Assembly (NCBI RefSeq): GCF_000003815.2 | Contig: NC_049983.1 | Location: forward strand, 23,218,841-23,250,923 | Origin: Branchiostoma floridae | Lineage: Eukaryota > Chordata > Leptocardii > Amphioxiformes > Branchiostomatidae | DNA: 32,083 nucleotides | Direction of reading: 5' to 3' | Shown here: in pieces, positions 9,542-21,060 of the stretch | How positions within the stretch are numbered: the stretch's first letter is position 1 | Layout: every line of letters starts with the position of its first letter | Program-made: the position numbers and the translations under genes | The notes under the pieces: model-generated | What the model saw: the letters and a program-made list of their open reading frames with translations, nothing else | Databases searched by the model: none | What the model was told of the DNA's origin: nothing

Positions 9542-10668
9542 AAGTATCGATGCTAGAAATGTCGACGTTGCTTCCTTTTCCTATACAAGCTATGGACTGT
9601 GGTATGCAGCATGCCATTTTGTCTGCTTTTGTAATTTTTGTTTGGCAATTCTCGGTCTGTCCCACGAGTAACTCTGCGTCAATCTGTACATGTAAGGAGT
9701 GGAGGATGTCGGTTACAAAAAGTTTTTGCGCCGTCGGCGTTATGTATTGCCTCCCCAATTTTTTCAACAGTCGACTACATTTTCCCTTCTTGAACGTTCC
9801 AGAATATTCTGCACAGGTGAGATGTGGTCATCAGACCGTATCTAATCGTCGGACACGAAGCAGTAACATTTTCCCCAGGCTAGGGCGACGCCACAATAAT
9901 TTAATTGCGCACAGGTCATCTTGCTTTAGAAGATCCTTGACCTCATGATCATAAGCTTTGCCACTTAAGATTCGCCCCGTGCGGTTTCACAGTGTGCGAC
10001 TGACCAGGTGACAACTGGACATGATGCAATGGCCACTCTTTGAAATTGTTTGAATTCATCCTGTATCACTCTTATTTTTCAATCATATTTTTTAAGCACG
10101 CGCGCCGACAAAGTCGCGCCGCGGGCTAGCGTGACGCGAGCCGTGCTGTAGCGCGCCGCATTGTGGCACCTCCGAAGATACCTCACTGCGGCGCACCGTA
10201 GCGCGTCATTCCCAGTTTTACATGGGCAACAAAAACGTCCTAGGACACACGTTNNNNNNNNNNNNNNNNNNNNNNNNNNNNNNNNNNNNNNNNNNNNNNN
10301 NNNNNNNNNNNNNNNNNNNNNNNNNNNNNNNNNNNNNNNNNNNNNNNNNNNNNATTTTTAGGTTAAGTCATTTTTTGCCGCGTGTAAACCGGCCCTTGAT
10401 TATCAGACTGTCGCTTAAGTGAGTAATTATCACTTAGTAACGCTTTCCGAGAACTCGTGCACACGATAATTTTTGCACATGTTATCGGCGAAAGGTGGGT
10501 AGTGATACCCCACACCTTATATGGCATCTCTAATGGTGTAATGAGAACACCGCGTGACTCGAACACCAACAAATTTGTCTAAGGGCATATCTTGCCAATC
10601 AAAAACAACTTCCCTTTGGCGTTCCCACGCGCACAGTCTCAGATACAAACACACAAACTCACGAACAC
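9541..10668. mobile_element. Repeat array unit Y2 (contains assembly gap)
   Basis: Second Y block. Its left edge lacks about 205 bp present between X2 and Y3 (11859-12063), with X1 joined directly at AAAGTATCGATGCTAG. Otherwise it is collinear with Y1 through the CpG-rich core and tail, and it continues into X2 through CA-rich DNA with no insertion. A 100-N gap sits in the CGTCCTAGGAC...GTCGTAGGAC inverted-repeat region. Confidence 0.9.
10254..10353. other. Assembly gap (100 N)
   Basis: Exactly 100 N, a conventional unknown-length gap. Alignment to Y1 (flank ending ACACACGTT, restart ATTTTTAGG) shows only 21 bases in the equivalent place (6379-6399). The true missing sequence is probably about that short and consists of a hairpin arm. 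Confidence 0.95.
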
Positions 10669-11858
10669 AAACACACACACACATTCATACACACATACAT
10701 CAACTCACACACACACTCATGCAAACACACACTCGTATACTCAAACACAATAACACATACACGCGTAAACACAAACACGTATGTGCATATATGTCTACAC
10801 ACTCAGACACAGACACACACAAAGACACTCACATACACGCAAATACAGAAACACTGACGAATAAACTCACTCTAGTCATTTTCTTTTTAGAAGAAAAAAA
10901 CAACGTATGTGGGCATAATGTGGCCGTCACGTGGGAATACGGCGTCAGTTAAAACTTCAAAGACGCCTTTCCGAGGAAAAAAATCCTGGAATTTTCAGGT
11001 GACACATCAAATCATACCTGATCTTCTCAGAGAATTATATATAAATATTGATTACGAAAAGGATGATAAACAAGCTTTCAAATTTTGCAAGATACAACGG
11101 AGATGATTGTCCGACCCCAACTTAGGTCCTGATCGCATCCTTCGTAAAATAGTGGTACAATGACCATTGCAATCTGAGCACTTTTGCGGGTAACCGCGCA
11201 TGTGACGTACAGACCCTTATATCCCTGTGGGCGGCCGGTTCTGTCACAGCCGGCTTGCAAATCGCACAGCATTAAATTCGGAACGACGGCCTACGACGAT
11301 GTGACCGCGCCCTAAGCTTGACCTCGGAACTCACCTGTAGAGGACCCCGGCTTTCTCCCGTCAGCAGAACTAAACTTCTGAAGTGAACAAAGTTTGATAA
11401 AAAAAAGTGTCCAGATTGGGCAGAACTATTTCTAGGCGTTTAGGTAGGGACTATAATGGCGTAGATTGTGTACACGTATTAAAGCTTGACATGCTAAATG
11501 TCCAGTTCTCTTATCAGATCCCTCGCGCACTGCTCAACGTTGTCAGAGCAAAATCAGGAAAATGCACTCTAATCTCGGACTAGAATGCGCCAAATGTTTC
11601 ATGCTCTATGCACGGGCTCAATGGTGACCCGATGATCGTGCGCCGACTGCCTCGATGAAGGACCGACACGGTGCCGAATGCCATGACGGCGTGATGTTTT
11701 ACACGACCCAACACGACGCCCACCCCGTCTCGGTGAAAATGCTGACACGGCCCCACGTGTCTGGCAGTCCTTGCTGGTGAGTTTCTGGTGTCTTGCAGGT
11801 GACGCGCCAGACACGGCCTCGGTGTCGCGCCATACACGGCCTCGGTGACGCGCCGCAC
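10669..11858. repeat. Repeat array unit X2
   Basis: Second X block, matching X1 almost base for base at an offset of about 2.3 kb. One landmark is the conserved 65-codon ORF starting MGIMWPSRGNTAS at 10909, also present at 8592, which I attribute to copy identity rather than coding. It ends in three 23-bp ACACGGCCTCGG repeats. Confidence 0.9.
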
Positions 11859-13100
11859 ACGGCCTCGGTGGTGGGACGACGTGGTGCCGCCCAGCCTGCT
11901 GGACTTGCCGATCTTACTCACCATTAATTTGTACGAAGTTATTTAATTGCTGTAAAAACATTATTGTTATTTTTGATTATTGTTTTTTTTTCCTGACTTA
12001 GCGTCAGCGAGTCTTTAAGAACGAGAAAAAAATCAGAACAAATCATTTAGCGAAAAAAGTGACAAAAGTATCGATGCTAGAAATGTCGACGTTGCTTCCT
12101 TTTCCTATACAAGCTGTGGACTGGTATGCAGCATGCAAATTGGTCTGATTTTGTAATTTTTGTTTTGGAATTCTAGGCCCGTCCCACGAGTAACTTTGCG
12201 TCAATCTGTAAGGAGTGGAGGATGTCGCTTACAAAAAGTTTTCGCACCATCGGCGTTATGTATTGCCTCCCCAATTTTGTCCACAGTCGACTACATTTTC
12301 CCTTCTTGAAGGTCCCAGAACATTCTGCACAGGTGAGATGTGGTCATGACACCGTATCTAACCGTTGGGCATGCGCACGAAGCAGTAACATTTTCCCCAG
12401 GCTAGGGCGACGCCAGATATTTAATTGCGCACAGGTCATCTTGCTTTAGAAGATCCATGACCTCATGATCATAAGCTATGCCACTTAATATTCGCCCCGC
12501 GCGGTTTCACAGTGAGCGACTGACTCATCGTGGTACGATGGCCACTCTTTGAAATTGTTTAAATTCATCCTGTGTCAATCTAATTTTTTAATCATGTTTG
12601 TTTTTTTAATCACGCGCGCCTACAAAGTCGCGCCACAGGCTATCGTGACGTGAACCGCGCTGTGGCGCGCCGTATTGTGGCACCTCCGAAGATACCTCAC
12701 TGCGGCACACCGCAGTGCGTCATTTTTATTTTTGCATGGGCAAAAGAAGGATCCTAGGACATGCACCGCGCGTCGAACGTCGTAGGACGTTTTTAGGACA
12801 AGTAATAAACCTATAGTTACATCATTCTCATTTGTTTGTTAACCTTAGTTTATCTGTTCCATTTTATTGTTGTTTCGTTTGGGTATTGTTTCGTATCTTG
12901 CCGTTTTTTGTTAGAATACCTCTATGTAAAGTTCTTTGTTTTTATTTGCCCTTTCTCTATTGTTCATTGTTATGATTTTAACTGTTGCTGGAGGTGTGGG
13001 TCATGTAAAGGTATATCCTGTTACCCACACCTTGCAGAACTTTTTCTGTAAAGTTTAATAAATAAATAAATAAATATTTTGCCTCGTGTAAACGGCTGAC
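11859..13100. mobile_element. Repeat array unit Y3, interrupted by an insertion
   Basis: Third Y block, including the left part (11859-12063) deleted in Y2. It is more diverged than Y2 in the core (for example GCGCCACAGGCTATCG). The copy is split at 12803/13075 by a 271-bp insertion, then resumes with ATTTTGCCTCGTGTAAACG and fades out near 13100. Confidence 0.85.
12804..13074 (+). mobile_element. LINE 3'-tail-like insertion in Y3
   Basis: Y-family copies read GGACAAGTCATTTTGCC at this point; here GGACAAGT is followed by 271 unrelated bases before ATTTTGCC resumes. The insert is T-rich, has a hairpin AGGTGTGGGT...TACCCACACCT near its end, and finishes in (AAAT)n. A 3' stem-loop plus short tandem tail is typical of 5'-truncated CR1/L2-type non-LTR elements. 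The class is inference. Confidence 0.6.
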
Positions 13101-15135
13101 CCTTACACAGAAGCGTCCATTCTTCTCGAGCCATACGAATGATTAACTTCTGAGTGACACTTGGCGCAGAAGAAGGTCAGTTCACAAAACAGCCCCATAC
13201 CTACCTACCGTACCTACTATTTCTTGGCAACATAAGATACGTGAGGATAGGGTAACGCGCATGTTGCATATCACAGACACTCCGACAAATTTTTGCCTAG
13301 CCTCCCCCAGGCATTCTGACGGGGGTTAGAGTAGTGGAATGTGGTAAAATATGGGAAATGATTGACCAGGAGAGTGCGTGGAAAGGGTATCATTACCAGG
13401 GTGTATTACCCTGTGATGGCCAAACTCCGCCTGGCAAACTTTCTCCCTATTGACGGATCTTGAAGAGAATATTTCTTATTCGCGCCATGCGCCTGGCACA
13501 AATCGTACCAATCGAAACCGCCCATTCCTGATATACTGTATATCCAACTCGCGCCCGGCTTTCTTGATTTTTTCGGCGGAAGCGCGAACCAACAACACTG
13601 GGTGGAGTCGCTGATAACTTTATGTCCTGTATTCCCCACCGCATGTACTGACAGAAGACCTGGGCGGTTGGCCATCCACTAGCCCTGAAACGCAATAGCG
13701 AAATTTGCCGCAAAATGCAACCATTTGTTAACCGCACCAGCAACGGTCTGGGGCGTTTTGGGGGGGTGGGGGTGGCCCGGGTCGACCAGGGCTGCCACAT
13801 CCACATATCTACCATTTTCGTGACCACGCCAGGAACCTGTGGGACCTTAGTTGGACTTAGAGGCATACCCCACATCTGACCAGTAATGTCAAGACTGCAC
13901 CGGGCACTTGCCTGGTCGACTCGACCATCCGAGTCGAATCGTCGGCCATCTAGTCTGTACATCTAGTCTGCGTAACGCAAATACCGCTGTCGGTGGCTAG
14001 GGGGCGGGGCCGACGAAGTCCCAGTAGGCGGACCTCGCGCCACAATACTAGCGCCACCAGCGCTATTTATCCGCCTAGCTGCACATCGCAAATTTAATGC
14101 CCTGACCACAACAGGCATAGGTCTATTAGAGTGGGTTTCCAACCTACGTACAGTACAGGGAGGGGTGGTCAGTCTACCGCTGCTATCCTACTTCTGCCAT
14201 TTTTTGACTGCTCCTGCAACATAATGGGGCGACCACCAGTCACAAATGAAGAATTGAGCTCGGCTGACGTGTTGGTGATCTCAAAATGGGCATTTCGGGC
14301 CGAAGAGCGACCGACGTCCTGACAATTTCGTGTGCCTGGGACGGTTTTTAGCAGCGCGGTCGATGTTCGCCAGTCAGCGAAGCCTCGGCGATGATTTTTG
14401 AACTTTCAATGGAATTTGGATTGATCTATCGCAATTTAGTTTTCCCGCCCACACCACTAATGCCCTTCACACTCCCCACAACTTAGAAATTAAAGTCTAA
14501 ATATTGGCTTTTTACCGGCTTAGTCGATTCTCACTTCGTCCATGTCCAAGGTATCTCATGGGGGATTATCATTATTGTTGGACAGACGTCGCACGAGCCC
14601 CGTCCAATTTGTGAAGGAACCTGAGATTTTCAGTGATAAATACAGCCGATTCTCGGGAGATTCGGCGTTCGCTTGAATTGTGACGTAGGCTTTATAATTC
14701 CTCTATCCCATTAGTTCGCATTGTGCCGCTGACTTAAGTACCGTGAAGTCGAGTCTAGCCAGCCGCCATCTTCATACCGCAACTTCCCTGGATGCAAGAC
14801 TTTGGTCACTTTTCCAAACTGGGGCCCGGTCGGGATGTTACGGGAAAAAAATAAAAGTGTTTATCAAGTAGACAATATCTGGGAGAACTGTTCAAATGTC
14901 GCCATGCCCTGATCATACAACTATAAGTATGTCACTAATATCTCCATTTTTAAGGGCTCGCTGGTCAATATTATGTAGATATTTGTGCCTACTACGCTGA
15001 TTTTATAAGTATTTTCTAATGATTTGCCTCTGTTGAAAATTGATCTAGTGCGATTATTTTATTGTAATATCACAACTTCAATTCAGCCTTCGGGCTGCGA
15101 ATCTAGCAATACTACTTTCTTAATAAACCATTTAT
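13101..15135. other. Long stretch without a recognised gene
   Basis: A minus-strand ORF of 171 codons (13447-13962) and an overlapping 89-codon ORF have no recognisable domain. CpG-rich DNA lies around 13900-14080. A GCCGCCATCTT word at about 14762 matches the YY1-type promoter motif, but no gene start is evident next to it. Nothing else supported. Confidence 0.4.
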
Positions 15136-15139
15136 ACCA

Positions 15140-15252
15140 GTGTTTGTGTGTGTGCTTGTGTGTGTGTGCGCGCGCGTGTGTTTGCGTGTGTGTGTGTGTA
15201 TGTTTGCGCGCGCGTGTGTATGTGTGTGTGTGTATGTATGTGTGTGTGTGTG
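15140..15252. repeat. (TG)n microsatellite with CG interruptions
   Basis: About 110 bp of alternating TG with GCGCGCG and TATG interruptions. This is alternating purine-pyrimidine DNA with Z-DNA potential. It ends about 165 bp before the start codon of the next gene. Confidence 0.95.
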
Positions 15253-15418
15253 ACGTAAGGGGTCGGCCTTTTTAGGCTCTATACATGTCAACCTTCATTT
15301 GTTGTAAGGAAATCATTACATATGGTTTCCTGTCTGCTTATTTTCCAGTCATGTTTCTCATGATACTAAAATCACCAGCTTGATGTGTTCTCCCGTTGTA
15401 TCTACTATATAGACAACC

Positions 15419-16946
15419 ATGGATTACAAGCTGACGATGTTCCTGGGCCTGTCCGCACTCCTGATGGTGCTGATGGTGGGCCCGGCAGACTCGGTCTGTT
15501 GCAACCTTAAATATCGAAGATGCTTTGGATCGTGGTGGAGCAAGACATGCTATTATTATTGTGCAGATAATACCAGAGTAAGTGACTTGATAGGTGTTTC
15601 TAGTCCCGTATTAAACTATGACGAAAATTCAAAGGCTAGTGACTGAACAGCTGATATTCCCCCACATAGACATGCTGCATATTCACAGAGCACAAGACTA
15701 CAAAAAGTTAACATTGTGCATTGAGAACGACTGGTCCAAGAACAGGTGCTCCATCTGGGAGTGAGCGTGTATATCAAGATTTTATAAGTATTTAGATTAT
15801 GTTATAAGCTTTTCTACGTTCTATTACATGTTTTGGAAACGTAATGCCAACGAAGAATGCCAAGAATTATATATTTCTGGTAACAAGGCCATTTGCATCT
15901 ATTGACTATGTTTTCGCTCAGCGCAAACGGCACAGACAATTTCAAAGCATTTCAAATCATCGAAAGCAGGCGACATTAGTACGTTTTGTATATGCCACGG
16001 GTCTGAAATAGCAAACTAATACGTTTTATACATTTACAGCAGCCCACTCCTTGCTGTGGATACGGGAAGTGCAACATTTTCTGCTGTAACTGCGATGACG
16101 GCTGCAGGCGAAGTAAGAGGTGAGATGTCGCCAGCACGTATTCCATAGGGAGAAACGAATAGTATTTCGAGTAGTTCTTGTTCATAGAGACATCTGAGAA
16201 GTAAAAGTCAGTAATTATTTCCTGACGATTCGAACCGGAGTTACAATAAGACCCTTCCTTTGATCCCAGCTTATGTTTTGAAATTAAATGTAAATCTTGT
16301 TGTTCTCAAGGATGGTGGCTGACGACGAAGTCGACACTGACATAGAACGGTAAGCTATCATCAGTATAACCCATAAGGATAGCCTCGTCAGTATTTCTAT
16401 TTCCAATTTACCGTTATCCCATTTATCACATGACTGTCGAATATCAATAATATTCTGTTATTGATGTATTGATGTTCTGTAATCGTTGCTATATATTGTA
16501 CCTTGTACACTTGTCCTTCCTTCATGAAAAGTGTTTCCCAGATAAACAGCAGCCTTACGCAAAAAGCAGTTATTCAAGCAACTGGATATGATTTTGGAAA
16601 CGGCCAGACGTTTCAGATAGTGTCCACTTTCTTTCGTCGTCCATTTTCCATGGAGGTAACTGAAGCCCTGTCCTTGCTCCACAGGGTGGCTGAGGAAGCC
16701 CGCGGGCTCCTTGAGCTGCTGGAGGAGGAGAAGGAGGAGTACGCCCACCACCGCCGCGTCTTCGGAGAACACGACGTGGACAAGGACTCCAGGCTATCCA
16801 AGGAGGAGGCTCTGGAGATGCTGAGGGAGAGGGGGACTGACGTCAGCAGCCTGCCCGCTGATTGGTTCACTTCCATGGACACCAACGGCAACGGGTACAT
16901 CGACCCCGAGGAGTACGACAAGGACATGGCTAAAACCTTGGAGTAG
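15419..16946 (+). CDS. Secreted cysteine-rich / EF-hand proprotein, four exons
   Basis: Predicted exons are 15419-15577, 16040-16119, 16311-16349 and 16685-16946 (540 nt, 179 residues). All introns are GT-AG and the phases (0, 2, 2) join in frame. ATG sits in a strong context (ACAACCATGG). Residues 1-25 form a signal peptide with a hydrophobic core FLGLSALLMVLMV. Residues 26-75 hold 12 cysteines, five in exon 1 (27, 28, 35, 44, 48) and seven in exon 2 (58, 59, 64, 68, 69, 71, 75), so six disulfides are possible. RRSKR at 76-80 fits a furin-type cleavage site (R-x-K-R). An acidic linker and a charged helix follow, then two EF-hand loops with canonical ligand spacing: DVDKDSRLSKEE (123-134) and DTNGNGYIDPEE (158-169). 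I infer a calcium-binding extracellular protein whose cysteine-rich part may be released. I recall similar unnamed proteins in other invertebrates but cannot name a family. The last exon could alternatively start further upstream, but the acceptor at 16684 has the best pyrimidine tract and correct phase. Confidence 0.8.
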
Positions 16947-16955
16947 TTCCCGAAG

Positions 16956-17890
16956 GTGAGCGCACTTCCTTCCCAGGCGAAATGGTCGTGTGTAGTTATA
17001 ACCCAACAAGCCCTCTTACACTGTGAGCGTTCCGATAGTGTGCTAACGTCCTGGTAAAAGTTATCTTCACTCAGACCAAAAAGGGAAAATCGTAATATTC
17101 TTCAACTACATCTCATCCCGGTTTGCCGGGGCAGTCAGAGATAGTTATAACCTTTTCTCTCCCTCGTTCCTGAAGGTGACCTCATTCCTGCCTGTCGCTT
17201 AGCCTCGGGGTACGGTGATAGATGGTAAATTACTAAGTCAGGGCGCGATCACTTACGTCGTGCGGTCATCGTACGATTTTGATGCCATAGGACTTTCAAG
17301 CAGGCTGTGACATAAACAATCATCAATAAGGATCTAAATCAGCCTTTTGTGTGGCAAGAACCTACAATGATGTGGTATGGCTGTCACCAAAAATACCTTA
17401 AGTTAGAGATCAACCAACAATCTTCACAAACGTACGTTAAAGATCGTACGACGCTCGCACGACGTATGTGACTGCGCCCAAACGCAAATCAACCACGACG
17501 CCCTGATAGCCGGCAGCAACCTTTATTTTCGAAGTAGGGAGAACAGTTACTAGTGACGAGAGTGGTTTCATTGGTGAATGGTAAAGAAGATTTGCAAATC
17601 ATGTCATACCCATATCCAGCGCCAGCTAACAGCAGCAGCTTTGTGTTCATTGTTTTCTTCACATGTCAGCTGAATGTTAAATCCGTTCTTGCCCTTGTTT
17701 CCAACAGGACCCGGAATGGCGATGGTCCTCCTGCGCGTGCCGAGCACCATCCTGGCCTTCCAGTCATGACTGCAGATCAGCCGCATAGAACTTAGCTGCT
17801 TTTGCCTTATTTAACCATAGCAAGGCTTGTGAGCGGGTTTTAAAGTTTAACATACAGTTTGGTCTTGTGATGATGAAGAGAAAATTAAAT
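16956..17890 (+). other. Possible 3'UTR intron and terminal noncoding exon of the EF-hand gene
   Basis: Nine bases after the stop codon, CCCGAAG is followed by GTGAGCG, a good donor. A good acceptor (TGCCCTTGTTTCCAACAG) ends at 17707. If used, the terminal exon is about 17708-17890, close to an ATTAAA word near 17884. The 80-codon ORF across 17553-17795 would then be untranslated. Transcript data would be needed to confirm it. Confidence 0.35.
17241..17479. mobile_element. 239-bp terminal-inverted-repeat element (GGGCGC ends)
   Basis: The left end GGGCGCGATCACTTACGTCG mirrors the right end, which on the opposite strand reads GGGCGCAGTCACATACGTCG. The match continues for about 38 bp (GTGCG...TCGTACGAT). 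The centre is unrelated AT-rich DNA, so this is a nonautonomous MITE. A similar end, GATGTGACCGCGCCC, is found inside the X blocks (about 8980 and 11297). No target duplication is obvious. Confidence 0.8.
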
Positions 17891-18535
17891 CACAGTACAA
17901 CAGCCAGTTGGGAGATCATCAGTAATCTTTCAGCTATCAAGAAATGAAGAGCGAAAAAAAGTTAATGTTTGATTGGTCAATATGTCTGGATTGCAGTTAC
18001 ATGTACGATCATAACATGTAAGAGGTCATCACTGCACCATCTTCCTATTCGGCCTATTCCAAACATTTGAATGAGGTCCTGTAGCTGTCGGCATAAGATA
18101 GAGGCATTCCAAGCCACATTTCAGGTCATTTTGATACTGTCCCAGGGCACAGGAGGCCAAAATGTACAATTTGATCTGGAAATGGCAAAAAAACTCAACG
18201 GAGTTTAAAGGCCTACGTGTTTATGGAAAAACATTAATGAAACCAACGAAACATCTCGTGGTATTTGCTCATACAACCACGCCAAATTTTAGACCATTTG
18301 GCTCCGAAATGAAATAAAAGTTGAATTCATTTGACCAAGTAGCAGAGGAAGCAGAAATACGACATAAAACAATTATACTTGCCTCTTTACATATCTATGG
18401 TATAGAGTTAAATATAATCACAGTGCAGCATTCAATTTATTTCTGTCAGTGGGGGGACATCAGTAGACTGTCAGGTATCAAACATAAAGAGAGAAACAAG
18501 TGTTTCATGATACATTGGTCATCTTAGATATACAA
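17879..18535. repeat. Two diverged direct copies of a ~130-bp sequence
   Basis: 17879-18000 and roughly 18405-18535 share the order of words TTAAAT..AATCACAGT, ACATCAGTA, CTGTCAGGTATCAA / CTTTCAGCTATCAA, AAGAGAGAAA / AAGAGCGAAA, and ATTGGTCA. The offset is about 530 bp. An old duplication, no coding signal. Confidence 0.55.
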
Positions 18536-18539
18536 TTCT

Positions 18540-20160
18540 GACTATCAGCTTTGTTTAGCAAATACCAGATGTAGGAGTTACAAAGTATTGTACAATCTCT
18601 GACAGGCACAGAAGATCTGGGTAGGAAACATCAGTGTTGCGTCTGGAACAAAGAAAGCCCACATCACATAACAGTTATAGTAAGTTCGTCTTAAAAATTG
18701 TTTGAAATCCGTCTCACAGCCTTTAGTAGATGGAAGGGCTCCCACGGCTTTCTCTAAAATTCCATCTCTTCAGGAGTTGGAACTTTCTATAATCATTTCA
18801 CTATTTTTCATCCATATCGAGTTCTTGAAACTGAAAACTACTATCTTGCAATAACTCTAAATCTTGACCTTCCAACTCGAATGAAAACCTTTATCTTCCT
18901 TGTTTGACTTTTCATGACCGAAGGAGCCCAAAGATCAGCTCTTGCCGCTATATGTAACCAAGATTTCTCGCAATAAAAGAAAATGCATGATGCAATTATT
19001 TGTTATTGTTTTTTTTCTTCACACGTGGTAGAACTTAAGGGTGCACCGTGCACATGAGCTTTCAAATTTCACATAGAGTAAAAACGAGGTGTGGCAATTA
19101 GCCAGCTCTATAGTGCTTGACAAAAGATAGGATGTGGCCGCCAACATTCAAATGGCCAAAAGTTTATATCTGCCGAGTATCATCAAAACAGTTAAAGATG
19201 AATCTCACTTTTTCTAGGCACACTTCCCCCGCTACTCCCTACCTTACAGGCCACGCACATCTGTCCTGTGAGAGAAACTCACATAGAAAGCTAATTCTGG
19301 CTGTTCTGCCCTCGACTAATTAGCCAAAGACTGAAAAATGACAAAATTGAAATTATCACAACAACATGATTCTTATATTGCGAAAAGAAACGCTAGATAA
19401 GGATGTAATAGTCTAACAAAATGTCTTTCTGACACCTGTCAATCACAGCACCAAAAGTTGCTGACTGGTTCCTAGATCATGCATGATGAACAAGTCTCGT
19501 TGAATGTAATTGCATCACTCCTATATGCCAACAATCATAGTACATTCTATGTGAGGACAATTAGAGAGTCTCTTAGGCTCCCTTAGACGTTAGCCCGCAG
19601 ATATTTTCAATGAGGCATTTCTTGGTACCATCAATCAATCAATCAATCAATCAACCAATCAATCGGTCGGTTTAAATGACAACGGGTGACAAGTACATCC
19701 GGATTCCATTGTGGCGTGATTATGAAGCCAAAACTGACCATTGCGCATTCTTTGTGCTGTGGGAGGGTGTCGTTATGCTTGACGTACTGTAACATATGCA
19801 TTTTCCACGTTGGGACAATACGTTGGCTCAATAACCAGGGTCTTGATAGTGAAAAAAATTGGTACTGTTCAAAGGTCTCTTTACCGACAAAATGGACGAG
19901 TATCGACTAATCTGATCAAGATTGTGCACTGTTCTGTGTCCTGGCATATGCCTGAAGCGCATCTGATTTACTAAGAAGAAAGGCAAGAATTCTTCACTAC
20001 ATCGCGGTAAACTCTGATATAGAACAAAGATGGCAGGGACTGTTCCCATCAGATAGATGAAAATGGCATCGAAAATGACATCAGTTCCAACAATGTCCTT
20101 ACAAATACAAATCCCTCATCGAAATACATTAATACCTGTCGTGACAAGCTCACATTGACC
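18540..20160. other. Noncoding stretch; (AATC)n microsatellite at 19630-19672
   Basis: Only short ORFs without recognisable domains. The one clear feature is a CAATCAAT tandem repeat at 19630-19672, running into GGTCGGT. No RNA gene recognised. Confidence 0.5.
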
Positions 20161-20165
20161 TGATT

Positions 20166-20233
20166 TATTTTATATGACGACTCTTTGAAATGCTAGTAAG
20201 GAACGCCAGGCGGCGCTTTTGATCCATGTACAT
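20166..20233. repeat. Dispersed repeat, second copy near 4147-4216
   Basis: Shares GACGACTCTTTGAA, CTAGTAAGGAA, GCCAGGCGRCGCT and TTGATCCATG in order with 4147-4216, at high identity and the same orientation. It is probably the edge of a transposable element. Confidence 0.7.
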
Positions 20234-20566
20234 ATAGTGCATTCAACAGACGGCACTTTGAGACAGACTTAGTTGATTATAGGTTTATTTATTAGCAAAA
20301 AAACCAACGACGCAGTGCACGACAAAGCGTGGGGGGTCTATAAATTTGGCAAAAATGAAATTTTTTAAATATCATTACATCCACTTCAGGAGTGATGCAT
20401 TGGGGCATTCGAGAGAAATTTTGCACAAAAATTGGCATCTAGCATGACATAAAAATCCGACCACACCCAAACTACCAAATCCGCATGACATGCATATGGT
20501 ACAGCCATATAGTGAGAACAATATCCCCAACGTGGCTGAGCTTGTACTCCCCTTTCGTACCACCTT

Positions 20567-20709
20567 GCCGCAAAAGTGCCACCTACATCGGCTACATATA
20601 GCGGCGAGAATCAGAACTCCAGTTGGAAGCTCCGAGGAAAATGTCTGACAGACACCAAAACGTCAGCAGGTGAGAAAAACTGGTTGTGTTAAAGAAAACT
20701 CTTATGTCC
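20567..20709. repeat. Dispersed repeat, inverted copy of 827-971
   Basis: Reverse complement of the block at 827-971. Landmarks are CACCTACATCGGCTACATAT, AGCGGCGAGAA, TGTCTGACAGACA and GAAAAACTGGTTGTGTTA. A mid-copy dispersed element; class unknown. Confidence 0.75.
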
Positions 20710-21060
20710 GGTGTTACATGTTGTTAGCTGAGAAATAAGTCTACTCTCTGCTTTTCATGTCATTACGTTTTGGTCAGTACAAACAGGTACAACTGCATCT
20801 TATTTCCTTTAAGCACCCACCTCTCTGAAATTCTCAAGCTAATTTAAACAGTCAAAGTCAGTACTGGATGCATGCTGTACTTACCACTGTGATATCAAAG
20901 ATAGCTATAGACTCTAGTCAGGAAGCAAGGATCGTATATTTTCTTCATTATTCTTGACATGCATATAGTACTGCTACACGGTAAGGAGCAATTAAGTTGA
21001 GAATAAGTTTCTACACAGGTTGAGCTGCTACGGCTGCATCGTGATCAAACATACTTCCAG

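Noticed and set aside
9263-9767. Arg-rich minus-strand ORFs in X1, with partners at 11580-11924
   Set aside because: GC-rich 23-bp repeats keep frames open; overlapping frames are equally open and no motif is recognised. Conservation between copies reflects recent duplication.
13447-13962. 171-codon minus-strand ORF
   Set aside because: No domain, biased composition, an overlapping alternative frame, and no supporting splice or promoter context.
16503-16684. Unspliced extension of the EF-hand ORF from an ATG at 16503
   Set aside because: The pyrimidine-rich acceptor ending at 16684 joins in the correct phase to three upstream exons that supply a signal peptide; the extension has no recognisable content.
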